Below, one piece after another: positions 16,615 to 25,975 of a stretch of DNA of 57,222 bases. Both the position numbers and the translations under genes were made by a program. The stretch covers positions 1 to 57,222 of the forward strand of contig JAHCHP010000021.1 in NCBI GenBank assembly GCA_026129765.1, in the 5' to 3' direction. This DNA is from Fimbriimonadia bacterium. GTDB taxonomy: Bacteria > Armatimonadota > Fimbriimonadia > Fimbriimonadales > GBS-DC. Under the pieces are notes generated by a model. The model worked only from the letters and a program-made list of their open reading frames with translations, was not told the origin of the DNA and made no database searches. Each line of letters opens with the position of its first letter. The first letter of the stretch is position 1.

Positions 16615-17256
16615 TTACTTCTTCCTTCGGCGTGCCGCCAAACCGAGCAACCCTGCGCCCAAAGCCATCATGCTGGCGGGTTCAGGAACCGGGCGGACCG
16701 CGCTCCAACTGGCGACTTCCACATGAGCGGAACCAATATTTGCAACACCGCCAAACATGACGCGCTCAATGGTTGCCCAAGTGGTGTTTGGATCGGTGTT
16801 AAAAGGACTGTTAGAGGGGATACCGGTGATCTCGTAAACTCGCGGACCGAAGGCTTCCGAATGACCTGCTATTCCGGTGGCAGTGCCAGCAAAGTTAATT
16901 CGAACCTCTTCCAAGACAAGAGGCACATTCACGCCAGAAATCGTGCCAGCGGGCAATGTAATAGAGGCGACCAATATTTGACCTGTGAGGTGGGTTCCGC
17001 TTACGGTGATCGGAACAATTTCGTTCAAATAGGGGGGTAGGTTCATCGGGATTGTGATGTCGGTCGCGCTGGTTTGGCCAATCGTGATTGCTTGATTGGT
17101 GGAGTTGACACCTGTCGCTCCTACCAGCGGAGCAAACAGAGTCCCGCTTAGATTGAAGATCCAGTCGCTGCCGCCGTAGCTGTCAGCGCGCGCGCTGTTC
17201 ATGCTCAAAACTGCCGCCGCCGTCAAAGCGAAGACGGTAAAAAATTGTTTTTTCAT
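16615..17256 (-). CDS. PEP-CTERM-sorted secreted protein
   Basis: 213 aa. An N-terminal signal peptide (MKKQFFTVFALTAAAVLS) is followed by a beta-rich region without a recognised domain. The C-terminus is a clear PEP-CTERM signal: VPEPAS, a hydrophobic helix (MMALGAGLLGLAA) and RRRKK. Such proteins are cut by an exosortase and linked to exopolysaccharide; no exosortase gene is in this window. AAAGGAGG precedes the ATG. Confidence 0.88.
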   Translation of the reverse strand: MKKQFFTVFALTAAAVLSMNSARADSYGGSDWIFNLSGTLFAPLVGATGVNSTNQAITIGQTSATDITIPMNLPPYLNEIVPITVSGTHLTGQILVASITLPAGTISGVNVPLVLEEVRINFAGTATGIAGHSEAFGPRVYEITGIPSNSPFNTDPNTTWATIERVMFGGVANIGSAHVEVASWSAVRPVPEPASMMALGAGLLGLAARRRKK

Positions 17257-17426
17257 GGGTAAAACCTCCTTTCGGTTGCTGTAAAATGCAAATGGTCTGT
17301 TCCGGCACTCCCAATGGACGCCCTATAAGAACAGAGGCAACACTGAAAATTATAAACCCTATTTTGAAAAATGAGTCTGGTATCTCAAGAAAACTGGCAA
17401 CAATGCGGGGGACTGGGAAGGCTTCA

Positions 17427-17434
17427 GGTACAAT
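17427..17434 (+). promoter_or_regulatory. -10 element of purS, leaderless
   Basis: GGTACAAT is followed by only six bases (TGATTC) and then the purS ATG at 17441. Transcription would start at or next to the ATG. Confidence 0.55.
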
Positions 17435-17440
17435 TGATTC

Positions 17441-17680
17441 ATGCCCAAAGCCAAAGTGTATGTGACCTTAAAGCCGACTTTGTTAGATGCGCAGGGGCGC
17501 GTCTTGCAGGATGCCTTGCAGAGTCTGGGGTACGAAACGGTGCAGGGAGTTCGAGTGGGCAAATACCTTGAAATCGAACTCAGTCCCAATGGCGACCTGC
17601 ACGCGCAGGTAGAGGAGATGTGCCGCAAGTTATTAGCCAATCCCGTTATCGAGAATTTCCGTTATGAGGTGGAGCCTTGA
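17441..17680 (+). CDS. purS: Phosphoribosylformylglycinamidine synthase subunit PurS
   Basis: 79 aa. This is the small bridging subunit of the three-part FGAM synthase in purine synthesis, linking PurL and Pur[22 protein letters not shown] and the C-terminal [12 protein letters not shown] are typical. The stop overlaps the TTG start of purQ (TTGA). No ribosome-binding site is present upstream, in line with a leaderless mRNA. purL is not in the window. Confidence 0.93.
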   Translation: MPKAKVYVTLKPTLLDAQGRVLQDALQSLGYETVQGVRVGKYLEIELSPNGDLHAQVEEMCRKLLANPVIENFRYEVEP

Positions 17681-18369
17681 GAGCAGCGGTCGTCGTTTTC
17701 CCGGGTTCCAATTGCGATGCCGACGCCTTTTACGCATTGCGCGATGAATTGGGGGTTCAGACTGACTATATTTGGCATGCCGAAACCGACCTCAGGGGGT
17801 ACGATCTGGTGGTGATACCGGGCGGGTTCTCCTACGGCGACTATTTGCGATGCGGCGCGATTGCGCGCTTTTCGCCTGTGATGCGCGCGGTTCAGGCGCA
17901 TGCGGATCGAGGCGGGTTCGTGATGGGCATTTGCAATGGGTTCCAGATTTTATGTGAAAGCGGTCTGTTACCAGGCGCGCTGGTTCGGAATGAGGGCATG
18001 AAGTTTGCCTGTAAGCCAGTCTACCTGCGCGTGGAGAACACGCAGTCGGTCTTTACGCGGGGCTATCAACCTCAACAGGTGATTCAGATTCCGATAGCGC
18101 ACGGGGAAGGGCGTTATGTGTGCGACGAGCCAACCCTTCAGCAGTTGCGGGAAGAGAACCGGATTCTGTTTCGGTACTGCTCGCCGGAAGGCGATTTGTC
18201 CGAGGATTGGAATCCGAACGGTTCGGTCGATTTCATCGCGGGTGTGTTGAATGAGCGCGGCAATGTGATGGGAATGATGCCCCATCCAGAGCGCGCCTGC
18301 AACCGCGGGTTGGGCAGCGCGGATGGCTGCCGGTTGTTTGAGAGCGCGTTGGGCGTTCTCGTGGGATAA
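17677..18369 (+). CDS. purQ: Phosphoribosylformylglycinamidine synthase subunit PurQ (glutamine amidotransferase)
   Basis: 230 aa. PurQ releases ammonia from glutamine for FGAM synthase. It shows VVFPGSNCD, the nucleophile Cys in GICNGFQIL and the His-Glu pair in MMPHPERA. The TTG start overlaps the purS stop by 4 bases; coupling replaces a separate ribosome-binding site. Length matches the family. Confidence 0.95.
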   Translation: MRAAVVVFPGSNCDADAFYALRDELGVQTDYIWHAETDLRGYDLVVIPGGFSYGDYLRCGAIARFSPVMRAVQAHADRGGFVMGICNGFQILCESGLLPGALVRNEGMKFACKPVYLRVENTQSVFTRGYQPQQVIQIPIAHGEGRYVCDEPTLQQLREENRILFRYCSPEGDLSEDWNPNGSVDFIAGVLNERGNVMGMMPHPERACNRGLGSADGCRLFESALGVLVG

Positions 18370-18401
18370 TTCTAATCATTTTTTACAAGGAGCAAAGACC
18401 T

Positions 18402-19586
18402 TTGTTATCACAACGCGCATTGCAAGTTCAACCCTCTCCCACCCTGGCATTGAGCGCGAAGGCGCGCGAGATGAAGCAGCAGGGCATCGATGTATTGGCG
18501 TTTACCGCGGGCGAACCCGATTTTGATACGCCCGATTTCGCGAAAGCGGCGGCGATTGAAGCGATTCATGCGGGCTACACGAAATACACAGCGACGCCTG
18601 GTATCCCTGAACTGAGGGAAGCGATTTCTGAGAAGTTCTGGCGCGACAACCACTTGCGCTATTCGCCCGATCAGATCGTGGTATCCTGCGGCGCGAAACA
18701 CTCCATTTTCAATGCGTTGATGGCATTGGTAGATCCCGGCGATGAGGTGATCATTCCTTCGCCTTGCTGGGTCTCTTACCCGGAACAGGTGAAACTGATG
18801 GGCGGCGTTCCTGTGATCGCGCCGACAGAGGAATCGAACGATTTCGCCCCGTATTATGACGCGATTCGAGAACTCATCACGCCGCGAACCAAGGTGTTGA
18901 TGCTTAACTCCCCTTGCAATCCGACGGGCGCGGTCTATTCAAGGCAGACGCTGAAGGAGATCGCCGCACTCGCGATCAAACATAACTTCTGGGTGATTGC
19001 GGATGAGATTTACGAGAAATTGATCTATGAGGGTCATTCCCATACCAGCATTGCCGCGTTGGGCAGCGAGATATACGAGCGGGTTATCACGATCAACGGT
19101 CTTTCAAAGAGCCATGCGATGACGGGCTGGAGAATTGGCTATGCTGCCGCGCCCTTAAAGGTCGCGAAGGCAATGATCTGCCTGCAAGATCAGATGACCT
19201 CCAATGCCTGCTCCATTGCGCAATATGCCGCATTAGGCGCGCTTCAGGGACCTGCCGAATGGTATGATACAATGCGTCAACGCTTCGATGCGCGCCGGAA
19301 GCGAATGGTGGAAGGTCTGAACCAAGTGCCGGGAATCCGCTGTTGGACGCCGTTGGGCGCATTCTATGCTTTCGCCAATGTGGAGGGTTTGAAAGAACGC
19401 TCTATCGATGGCTTTGATTTCTCCGATGGGGATGGAGTCTCAGCCTATCTGTTGGAAAAGGCGCGTATTGCGGTCGTGCCGGGCAGCGGATTCTGCGCGC
19501 CAGGTTATATCCGCTGGTCTTACGCCACCTCTGAGGCGATTATTGAGGCGGGCATGGATCGGTTGAAATCGGTTTTTTCGAGTTAA
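18402..19586 (+). CDS. aspB: Aspartate aminotransferase, class I fold type Ib
   Basis: 394 aa, PLP enzyme interconverting aspartate/oxaloacetate and glutamate/2-oxoglutarate. Visible are LTFTAGEPDFDTP-like text (AFTAGEPDFDTP), NSPCNPTGAVY, ADEIYEKL and the Lys of INGLSKSHAMTGWRIGY; the final Arg lies in YIRWSYATS. The start is TTG at 18402 with AAGGAG 10 bases upstream. It follows purQ by 32 bases. Its last four bases overlap the end of ribBA on the other strand. Confidence 0.92.
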   Translation: MLSQRALQVQPSPTLALSAKAREMKQQGIDVLAFTAGEPDFDTPDFAKAAAIEAIHAGYTKYTATPGIPELREAISEKFWRDNHLRYSPDQIVVSCGAKHSIFNALMALVDPGDEVIIPSPCWVSYPEQVKLMGGVPVIAPTEESNDFAPYYDAIRELITPRTKVLMLNSPCNPTGAVYSRQTLKEIAALAIKHNFWVIADEIYEKLIYEGHSHTSIAALGSEIYERVITINGLSKSHAMTGWRIGYAAAPLKVAKAMICLQDQMTSNACSIAQYAALGALQGPAEWYDTMRQRFDARRKRMVEGLNQVPGIRCWTPLGAFYAFANVEGLKERSIDGFDFSDGDGVSAYLLEKARIAVVPGSGFCAPGYIRWSYATSEAIIEAGMDRLKSVFSS

Positions 19587-20836
19587 AAATCGGTATTTTC
19601 CAGCGTCAGCCAATGTCCCATTTTTTCTGCTTTGGTCTGCAGGTAGCGCGCATTGTGCGGGTTTGGCGCAGACACGAGCGGCACATGATCCACGATTTTA
19701 AGTCCGTAGCCTTCTAAACCGGCGATTTTGGCGGGGTTGTTGGTCATCAGGCGCAACTCATGCAAACCCAAGTCCACTAAAATCTGCGCGCCAATCCCAT
19801 AATCGCGCAGGTCGGGTTTGAAGCCCAGAGCGCGGTTCGCCTCGACCGTATCCATTCCCTTTTCCTGCAAGTGATAGGCGCGAATTTTGTTTAGAATACC
19901 AATGCCCCGCCCCTCTTGCATAATGTAAAGCAATACGCCGCGCCCTTCATCGGCGATACGCTGGAGCGCTTGGTGCAGTTGGGAACCGCAATCGCACCGC
20001 AGAGAACTGAGCAGGTCTCCTGTGACGCAACTGGAGTGAACGCGCACCAGCACCGGCTCGCCATTATCGATGTCGCCCATCGTCAGCACAAGGTAGGGGT
20101 TCGCATCCACCTCGCTTTCATAAGCGTGCAGCATAAACTCGCCAAATTGAGTGGGTAAGTGAATCGGCGGCGCGACGCGATGAACCAACTTCTCATGCCG
20201 TCGGCGATAGGCGATAAGGTCCGCAATAGTGATGATTTTCAGGTGGTATTTGCGCGCCAGTTCCACCAATTGAGGAAGCCGCGCCATCGTGCCGTCCTCA
20301 TTCAGTATTTCGCAGAGAACGCCGGATGGGTACAAGCCTGCCAACCGCGCCAAATCGACGGTCGCTTCGGTATGACCCGCGCGTTTCAACACGCCTCCGT
20401 CAGTGGCTCGGAGCGGGAAGATATGTCCCGGACGAACGAATTCATCCGGTTTCGTGGAAGGGTTCACGAACAGTTGAATAGTGCGCGCGCGGTCATAAGC
20501 GGAAATTCCGGTGGAGACCCCTTCACGCGCATCGATGGCTTCCGCAAACGGAGTGCCAAACTGCGCCGTGTTTTGCTTAGACATCATCGGGATTTGCAAT
20601 TCATCCAACCGCTTGCCTTCTGCCGACAAGCAAACCAGTCCCCGCCCATGCGTGATCAAGAAATTGATGTTTTCGGGCGTGGCTTTTTCCGCAGCCAGCA
20701 CAAAATCGCCTTCGTTTTCCCGATCTTCATCATCCACGACGATAATAATTTCGCCGCGTTTGATCAATTCAATCGCTTCCGGAATGGTCGCGAATATGGC
20801 TGGGTCTCGTTCGATAACAGGCGCGTCTGTTTGCAT
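19583..20836 (-). CDS. ribBA: Bifunctional DHBP synthase / GTP cyclohydrolase II
   Basis: 417 aa, both entry enzymes of riboflavin synthesis in one chain. The RibB half has DDEDRENEGDFV, RGLVCLS and RAGHTEATVDLA. The RibA half has the zinc cluster CVTGDLLSSLRCDCG and EGRGIGILNKIRAYHLQ. ATG 20834-20836 has AGGTGA upstream; a GTG three codons earlier is possible. No FMN riboswitch-like leader is visible in the short upstream region. It converges on aspB with a 4-base overlap and no terminator hairpin between them. Confidence 0.95.
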   Translation of the reverse strand: MQTDAPVIERDPAIFATIPEAIELIKRGEIIIVVDDEDRENEGDFVLAAEKATPENINFLITHGRGLVCLSAEGKRLDELQIPMMSKQNTAQFGTPFAEAIDAREGVSTGISAYDRARTIQLFVNPSTKPDEFVRPGHIFPLRATDGGVLKRAGHTEATVDLARLAGLYPSGVLCEILNEDGTMARLPQLVELARKYHLKIITIADLIAYRRRHEKLVHRVAPPIHLPTQFGEFMLHAYESEVDANPYLVLTMGDIDNGEPVLVRVHSSCVTGDLLSSLRCDCGSQLHQALQRIADEGRGVLLYIMQEGRGIGILNKIRAYHLQEKGMDTVEANRALGFKPDLRDYGIGAQILVDLGLHELRLMTNNPAKIAGLEGYGLKIVDHVPLVSAPNPHNARYLQTKAEKMGHWLTLENTDF

Positions 20837-20923
20837 AAGGTTCACCTAATCCTTAAGTGTACCCGTTCTCGGGGTTTATTTGTTTGCAAAGAGGGAAGAA
20901 CGGAAACACGATAATATAAATTC

Positions 20924-20967
20924 ACAACCCCCTCCGTTGGGTTTCCCCTGCAGGCACGGGGAACCGG
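20924..20967. repeat. Dispersed hairpin repeat family B, copy 4
   Basis: ACAACCCCCTCCGTTGGGTT, followed by TCCCCTGCAGGCACGGGGAACCGG. It is nearly identical to copy 3 and lies between ribBA and the M15 peptidase. Confidence 0.8.
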
Positions 20968-21026
20968 TATGGCTGATGCTGTTTGATAGTCTGAGTTTTG
21001 AAGAACTCCTTCAATCCTCCTGCATA

Positions 21027-21815
21027 TTACTTCAGAAATGCGATTTCAAAATGCATGCCATCTTTCCGGGTGAAATGCCCGCCCCAATAGAAGCCATGTT
21101 TATGCGCAAGGGGAACCAGTTTTCGAACCGAGCCTTCTTCATCCGTCAGCGCAGGTTGCGCGCCCAGCATGTTCCACTTCACATTGATGTCAAAAGCGGT
21201 TCCAAACGCATGATTGCTAAGCGTCGTCCGGCTGCCTCTCACAAACCGGGGAACATACGACCCTGCCCACGTTTTGACTAAAGGCAGTAAACCGGCGTCT
21301 TCCCACGCTTGCCACAACGCTTTCAATTGTGGGACCGCCAACCGGTGGAATCGAATTTTACCGTCTGAGGGCGCGCCTTGAACGCCTATCAATTGGGGAA
21401 TGACCACTGAAACGATATTGTTGGCTTCCCAGTCATCAGTAATCACGATCCTTTCGGGGTTGTTGTCGGTGGGGCTGTGTTTGTAAGCGAATTTACCGAA
21501 CAACTTCTGCCGGGCAGCGGTGCCAGTCAACGGCTCAAAGCTCGGTTTTGGGGGGAAGTTAGGGCTGAGCTCAGAAAGATCTGTAGGGTCTTCCTTTAAC
21601 GCGGGATAGCCTAACATCATCGCTTTTCCCATCGTTTGGATCCCCACGATTCCATCGGCGAACAGCTTATGTTTCGTTTGAAATGCGACCGTTGCTTGAT
21701 GGGTTTTCGGACCGAAGTCGCCATCAATAATGCCCGGATTGAAGCCCTGCCCCAGCAGGAACGACTGCCAGCGCTTGACATCCGCGCCTTTCATACCTTC
21801 TCGTATTACACGCAT
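21027..21815 (-). CDS. Peptidoglycan-binding plus M15-type peptidase, no signal peptide
   Basis: 262 aa. Residues 1-70 form a PG_binding_1 domain (GADVKRWQSFLLGQGFNPG, DGDFGPKTHQATVAFQ). The C-terminal part has the zinc and catalytic residues of LAS/M15_4 peptidases: SNHAFGTAFDINVKWN (His, Asp) and GMHFEI (His). This pattern is that of L-alanyl-D-glutamate or D,D-peptidases, common in phage endolysins. The N-terminus has no signal peptide or membrane segment. AGGAGG precedes the ATG. No phage genes are adjacent. Confidence 0.85.
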   Translation of the reverse strand: MRVIREGMKGADVKRWQSFLLGQGFNPGIIDGDFGPKTHQATVAFQTKHKLFADGIVGIQTMGKAMMLGYPALKEDPTDLSELSPNFPPKPSFEPLTGTAARQKLFGKFAYKHSPTDNNPERIVITDDWEANNIVSVVIPQLIGVQGAPSDGKIRFHRLAVPQLKALWQAWEDAGLLPLVKTWAGSYVPRFVRGSRTTLSNHAFGTAFDINVKWNMLGAQPALTDEEGSVRKLVPLAHKHGFYWGGHFTRKDGMHFEIAFLK

Positions 21816-21978
21816 GGTTGAAACCTCCTGTGAAATCGTGTCTCCTTCAAAGGGACACAGGAAGTTTACCTGTCAACAAAGGGGGATGTCAGGGACGAAA
21901 GTCCTGTATTTTGAAATAACTTTTTCTATGAGTGAGTTAAGATTGGAGGGTGAATCTCCGTCTTCGCCAATATGAGAA

Positions 21979-21997
21979 GGGCGTGGAAACCACGCCC
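21979..21997 (-). terminator. Hairpin downstream of dockerin protein 1
   Basis: GGGCGTGG-AAA-CCACGCCC is a perfect 8-bp stem, 34 bases beyond the stop of the minus-strand gene. No strong T run follows. Confidence 0.5.
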
Positions 21998-22030
21998 CCA
22001 AGAAACAACATACCTCTTTAGCGCAAGTTC

Positions 22031-22906
22031 TCAGCAGCCTGCGCCGAAGTTGAATAACACAAGCAACAGGTCGACGTCATCGGTTGTGCCGTTATCATCT
22101 AAGTCGGTGAGAGGGGACGGACTGCCAAAGTTGAACAGCACCAGTAAGAGGTCTTCGTCATTGACACAGCCGTCGCCATTCACATCGCCAGGTAGTATCG
22201 AGTTGTACGCGCCTACAAAGTGATTATCAAAGTAACCCACATCGTCCGAGTCGCCGCCGATGTTCAAATTGTAAATGTCCGCATCTCCGAAGATCGCGCC
22301 GCCCGCCGTTTGCAGTGTTCCGCTGCCTACTAACTGTCCATCCACATAAGCATCAAATGTCCGGTTGTTGTAATTCAAAACCAGACGATAACGGTGCCAT
22401 TCATCGCGGCTCACAAACACGCCCGTATTCACAGCCGTCTGTTGGGTTCCATCCGTGAAACTGAGCAGCTGCACCTGATTGGTATCGAGAACCGCCATTG
22501 TGCAAAGACGCGCCAATCCGCCGGTGCCGTCATTGTAGCAATCAATACCGTAGATGCCCTGCAGCGTGCTGCTGGTCAGGTACATGTCCCATTTCACCAC
22601 GATGATCTTCTTATTGCCAGCCGTTGAGGTGTTGTACGGCACGGTCTTGAAGAACCATGTATACGTATCGCCGCCCGCGTCAACCTGCGGGGTTACCTTC
22701 ATACTCTGGGAACCGGAACGAGCCTGCTCACCGCCTATCGTGCCGAGACTGGCGGTAAAGAAGTTATCGCGCAGCCACCCATCCTGCCCGATGATATTGC
22801 CGGGATTGAAGGGCGGGTTCTCGAAGCCGGTTTGATAAATCGTTTGCGCATGCGAAGCAAGAGTTAAAGCGGCAACACAAGCCGCAGAGAAAAGAAATTT
22901 GTTCAT
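22031..22906 (-). CDS. Secreted LamG-like protein with C-terminal dockerin-like pair
   Basis: 291 aa. A signal peptide ends near SHAQ. The mature start QTIYQTGFENPPFNPG is shared with the 48641-50089 protein. The middle is a beta-sandwich-like stretch with RDEWHRYRLVLNYNNRTFDAYVDG, as in concanavalin/LamG folds. The C-terminus has two EF-hand-like loops (GDVNGDGCVNDEDLL; DLDDNGTTDDVDLL), each followed by VLFNFG, and ends in Cys. The dockerin assignment is by loop form; no cohesin is seen nearby. ATG 22906 has GGAGG 11 bases upstream. Confidence 0.8.
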   Translation of the reverse strand: MNKFLFSAACVAALTLASHAQTIYQTGFENPPFNPGNIIGQDGWLRDNFFTASLGTIGGEQARSGSQSMKVTPQVDAGGDTYTWFFKTVPYNTSTAGNKKIIVVKWDMYLTSSTLQGIYGIDCYNDGTGGLARLCTMAVLDTNQVQLLSFTDGTQQTAVNTGVFVSRDEWHRYRLVLNYNNRTFDAYVDGQLVGSGTLQTAGGAIFGDADIYNLNIGGDSDDVGYFDNHFVGAYNSILPGDVNGDGCVNDEDLLLVLFNFGSPSPLTDLDDNGTTDDVDLLLVLFNFGAGC

Positions 22907-22950
22907 AAGCGGTTGATCCTCCATTTCTTAAAATAACTAATGATCATGAA

Positions 22951-22958
22951 AGTATACC
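22951..22958 (-). promoter_or_regulatory. -10 element of dockerin protein 1
   Basis: GGTATACT on the minus strand, 44 bases before the ATG, leaving room for the GGAGG site. Confidence 0.45.
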
Positions 22959-22981
22959 ACGATTTTGGGCGATTGGGAATG

Positions 22982-23731
22982 TTACACCGAGCAAAGTTCA
23001 AAGGCGCGCTTCAAAGAAGCGACCGGCTCGCCCTTCGGAATGAACTCCTGTCCGACATAGCCTTTGTAGCCAGTTTCTTTAATCGCTTTCATCACTGCAG
23101 GATAATGAATCTCCTGAGAGTCGTCGATTTCGTTGCGACCGGGATTGCCCGCCGTATGATAATGCGCGATATGTTCGTGATGATTTTTGATGGTTCGAAT
23201 CAAGTCGCCTTCCATAATCTGCGCATGGTAAATATCGTATAAGATTTTCACGCGCGGCGAGTTGACTTTTTTGATGACTTCCACACCCCACGCCATCCGA
23301 TCAAATTGATAATCGCCGTGATCCACTTTGCTGTTCAGAATCTCTATCGCCAGCGTCACATTCTTCTCTTCGGCGTAGCGGGCGACCCTCTTGAAACCTT
23401 CAATCGTGTTGACGATACCCTCTTCGTCGGGGCGACCGGCGCGATTGCCGGAAAAGCAGATCAAGACCGGAATCTCATACTTGACCGCCTTTTCCAAGTT
23501 TTTTTGAATCTCCTCCTCGATACGGCTATGGTTCCGCTTATCATTCAAGCCCGAAGGAATCGATTGATGCCCGCCGGTTGAAACGATTTGCAGACCCGCC
23601 GCTTTGATCTCATCCCACACCTCTTCCGGCGCGAGTTCAAAGCCCGCATAACCCAATCGCGCGGCTTCCGCGATCAGGCGTTTGGGTTCCATCCTCCCAC
23701 CAAAACACCACCAGCAAATATCTTGTTTCAT
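22982..23731 (-). CDS. Sugar-phosphate isomerase/epimerase family (hydroxypyruvate-isomerase-like)
   Basis: 249 aa TIM barrel of the AP-endonuclease-2 superfamily. Metal and catalytic residues appear as Glu in LAIEILNSKVDHGDY, Asp and His in KILYDIYHAQIMEG, and Glu in GYVGQEFIPKG. The MKQDICWWCF start and short length match the hydroxypyruvate isomerase branch. The substrate is not determined. AGGAGA precedes the ATG. It lies upstream of dockerin protein 1 on the same strand, which has its own promoter-like core. Confidence 0.82.
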   Translation of the reverse strand: MKQDICWWCFGGRMEPKRLIAEAARLGYAGFELAPEEVWDEIKAAGLQIVSTGGHQSIPSGLNDKRNHSRIEEEIQKNLEKAVKYEIPVLICFSGNRAGRPDEEGIVNTIEGFKRVARYAEEKNVTLAIEILNSKVDHGDYQFDRMAWGVEVIKKVNSPRVKILYDIYHAQIMEGDLIRTIKNHHEHIAHYHTAGNPGRNEIDDSQEIHYPAVMKAIKETGYKGYVGQEFIPKGEPVASLKRAFELCSV

Positions 23732-23797
23732 GGTTTGTTCTCCTGAGTGAGAAGTTACGCTAAAAAGCGGCTTTCTCCTGCCATCAGTAGTAAAGAC

Positions 23798-24682
23798 CTA
23801 CCCCACAATTTGTTCGGGATGAATAGCCGATTGAAGAGACGCATTCAAAGCGGCGGCAGCAGAATCGTTCAAAATAACGCCGATCAGTTCCGTTTCTCGG
23901 ATGCCTGCGCCAAGCGCGGCAGCAGCCTCGCGAAGGTAATTAGTCACGGTAACGAGATCGGTGCAGTCAGGGCGCGTGAGATTCAGTGAAACCTGCGCGA
24001 TCTGGCGAGAAGGCAGCCACAACCCCAAAGCGCGAACCCCGGTAAGGCGCGGGTCATGGTCGCGGGCTTGGCGGATTTGCTTCGCAAGGGTTTGCGCGAT
24101 CGCGAGGTCGGGGGTATCTAAATTTACATTGAAGGCAATCAACGGATTCCGAACGCCCATAACCGTTGCGCCCGCCGAGGGATGGAGATGTCTGCCAAAG
24201 TCGGGGACGCGCTCTTTTCGCAAATCAACCGCCTGCAACGCCTCAAAACCGCCTTTGCGAAGAGTGGGGAGGTCTTTCGGTTTGCCGGCTTGCGCGGAAT
24301 GTTCGTACAGGTAAACCGGCACGCGCAAACGTCGCGCGAAACTGCGGGCGACATTCAGAGAAAACTGGACCGCTTCCTCTCGGGAAATACCCGATAGAGG
24401 CACGAACGGCACCACATCCAGCGCGCCGATCCGGGGATGCGCTCCCTGGTGCGCACGAAGGTCGATACTTTGAACCGCCGCCTCTCCCAACGCCAGTATT
24501 GCGCGCTTGACTTGGGCAGGCGAGCCGGAGAACGCCATAACCGCGCGATGATGGTCCGGGTCCCAAGATAAGTGATGCCACCGAACGCCCTGCGCGCGCG
24601 CCGCGTCCGCCATCACCTGGATCGCTGTTGCGTCGCGTCCCTCCGAGAGATTGGGAATCGTTAAAATCTGGGGTCGGTTCAT
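23798..24682 (-). CDS. Glutamate formimidoyltransferase-like protein
   Basis: 294 aa. The formiminotransferase N- and C-subdomains are recognisable: IPNLSEGRD, DHHRAVMAFSG, AHQGAHPRIGALDVVPFVP and GVRNPLIAFNVNL. It moves a formimino or formyl group between glutamate and tetrahydrofolate, in histidine breakdown or in 5-formyl-THF recycling. The cyclodeaminase domain of FtcD is absent and no hut genes are adjacent, so the folate-salvage role is plausible. A GGTATAAT core lies 16 bases before the ATG. Confidence 0.88.
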   Translation of the reverse strand: MNRPQILTIPNLSEGRDATAIQVMADAARAQGVRWHHLSWDPDHHRAVMAFSGSPAQVKRAILALGEAAVQSIDLRAHQGAHPRIGALDVVPFVPLSGISREEAVQFSLNVARSFARRLRVPVYLYEHSAQAGKPKDLPTLRKGGFEALQAVDLRKERVPDFGRHLHPSAGATVMGVRNPLIAFNVNLDTPDLAIAQTLAKQIRQARDHDPRLTGVRALGLWLPSRQIAQVSLNLTRPDCTDLVTVTNYLREAAAALGAGIRETELIGVILNDSAAAALNASLQSAIHPEQIVG

Positions 24683-24698
24683 AAGTTAAGTGTTCAAA

Positions 24699-24706
24699 AT
24701 TATACC
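24699..24706 (-). promoter_or_regulatory. -10 element of formiminotransferase gene
   Basis: GGTATAAT on the minus strand; 16 bases separate it from the ATG at 24682, so the leader would be about ten bases. Confidence 0.5.
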
Positions 24707-24762
24707 TTGCGCAATCGGTTTGCGGCAGGAGTTCGCTTTACAAGCAAGAACTGTATGGGAGT

Positions 24763-25797
24763 ATGATTGACCTTCGTTCCGACACCGTAACCCAGCCTAC
24801 CCCCGCCATGCGAAAAGCGATGGCAGACGCGCCGGTCGGCGATGATGTTTTAGGCGATGATCCGACCGTTATCCAATTGCAAGAATTGGCGGCAGAAGCG
24901 GTCGGAAAAGAGGCAGCCCTGTTCACGCCTTCCGGGATTATGGCAAACCTCATCAGCCTGTTGACGATGACCGGGCGCAATGATGAGGTGATTTGCGGCA
25001 GCGAATCGCACCTCTACACGGCAGAGGTCGGCGGAGTCGGAATCTTAGGCAATCTGTTTATGCACGTCGTGCCAAATGAACCGGATGGCACCATGAGCTT
25101 GACATCGCTCAACAATGCGGTTCGCGATCAGGTCTATGCGCCGCGTACCCGCGTGATTTCGCTGGAGAATACCCATAACCGCTGTTCGGGCGCAGTATTG
25201 ACGCTGGACTATGTGCAGCAGGTCGCCGCCCTTGCCAACGAACGTGGCGCGTGCCTGCATCTGGATGGAGCGCGTATCTTCAATGCCGCTGCGGCATCCG
25301 GTCTGAGCGCAGTTGAATTAGCCCGCCCGGCGGAAGTCATCAACTTCTGTCTGTCCAAGGGGTTGGGCGCGCCGGTCGGCTCCTTGGTCTGTGGCAGTCA
25401 AGCCTTCATGGCGGAGGCGCGCCGCACTCGCCGAATGTTGGGCGGCGGCATGAGGCAGACGGGCGTGTTGGCGGCGGCGGGAATCGTCGCGCTGACCCAA
25501 ATGCGGGAGCGTCTTTCGGAGGACCATGCGCTGGCAGGCATGTTAGCCACCCAACTGGCGGAGATAGAGGGCATTCTGCTGGACCCCGACACCGTCCGAA
25601 CCAACATCGTGATTTTTGACCTGTCGCCCTCCTTAGGCATCGGCGCGCGCGAATTGCAAGCGCGCCTCAAAGAGCGAGGAGTGTTGATCTCGCTGTCGGG
25701 GTCCCATGCGCGAATGGTGACCCATCATATGATTCGCCCCAGCGACATTGTTCAGGTGTTGGAAGCGGTGAAACAGAGCCTGCGCGAAGAAAATTGA
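24763..25797 (+). CDS. ltaE: Low-specificity L-threonine aldolase
   Basis: 344 aa PLP enzyme splitting threonine to glycine and acetaldehyde. It has the family N-terminus MIDLRSDTVTQPTPAMRKAM, the GDDVLGDDP segment, LENTHNRCSGAV, HLDGARIFNAA and the Schiff-base Lys in FCLSKGLGAPVGS. GGGAG lies very close to the ATG, so the initiation signal is not ideal. It is divergent from the formiminotransferase gene, giving an 80-base shared upstream region. Confidence 0.92.
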   Translation: MIDLRSDTVTQPTPAMRKAMADAPVGDDVLGDDPTVIQLQELAAEAVGKEAALFTPSGIMANLISLLTMTGRNDEVICGSESHLYTAEVGGVGILGNLFMHVVPNEPDGTMSLTSLNNAVRDQVYAPRTRVISLENTHNRCSGAVLTLDYVQQVAALANERGACLHLDGARIFNAAAASGLSAVELARPAEVINFCLSKGLGAPVGSLVCGSQAFMAEARRTRRMLGGGMRQTGVLAAAGIVALTQMRERLSEDHALAGMLATQLAEIEGILLDPDTVRTNIVIFDLSPSLGIGARELQARLKERGVLISLSGSHARMVTHHMIRPSDIVQVLEAVKQSLREEN

Positions 25798-25975
25798 AAT
25801 AAAATCGAAACCCGCTCCATTTTCATTTGCTTTTAATGTTCGTGTCGTAAACTCTTCATGGTGGTCGATCCAACGCGAGAACCTCCGGCGATTTCAAGTC
25901 GTCCATACCTCAGGTCTCGCGCGCAGGGGAAGCCTCCGAAACACACAAAAAAACCTTTGAGGAGGTAGAAGCAAC

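Noticed and set aside
16638..17256. Exosortase system around the PEP-CTERM protein
   Set aside because: Neighbouring genes are arginine and purine enzymes; no exosortase-like membrane protein is present in the window.
20837..20923. FMN riboswitch before ribBA
   Set aside because: The upstream region is too short and lacks the conserved RFN helices.
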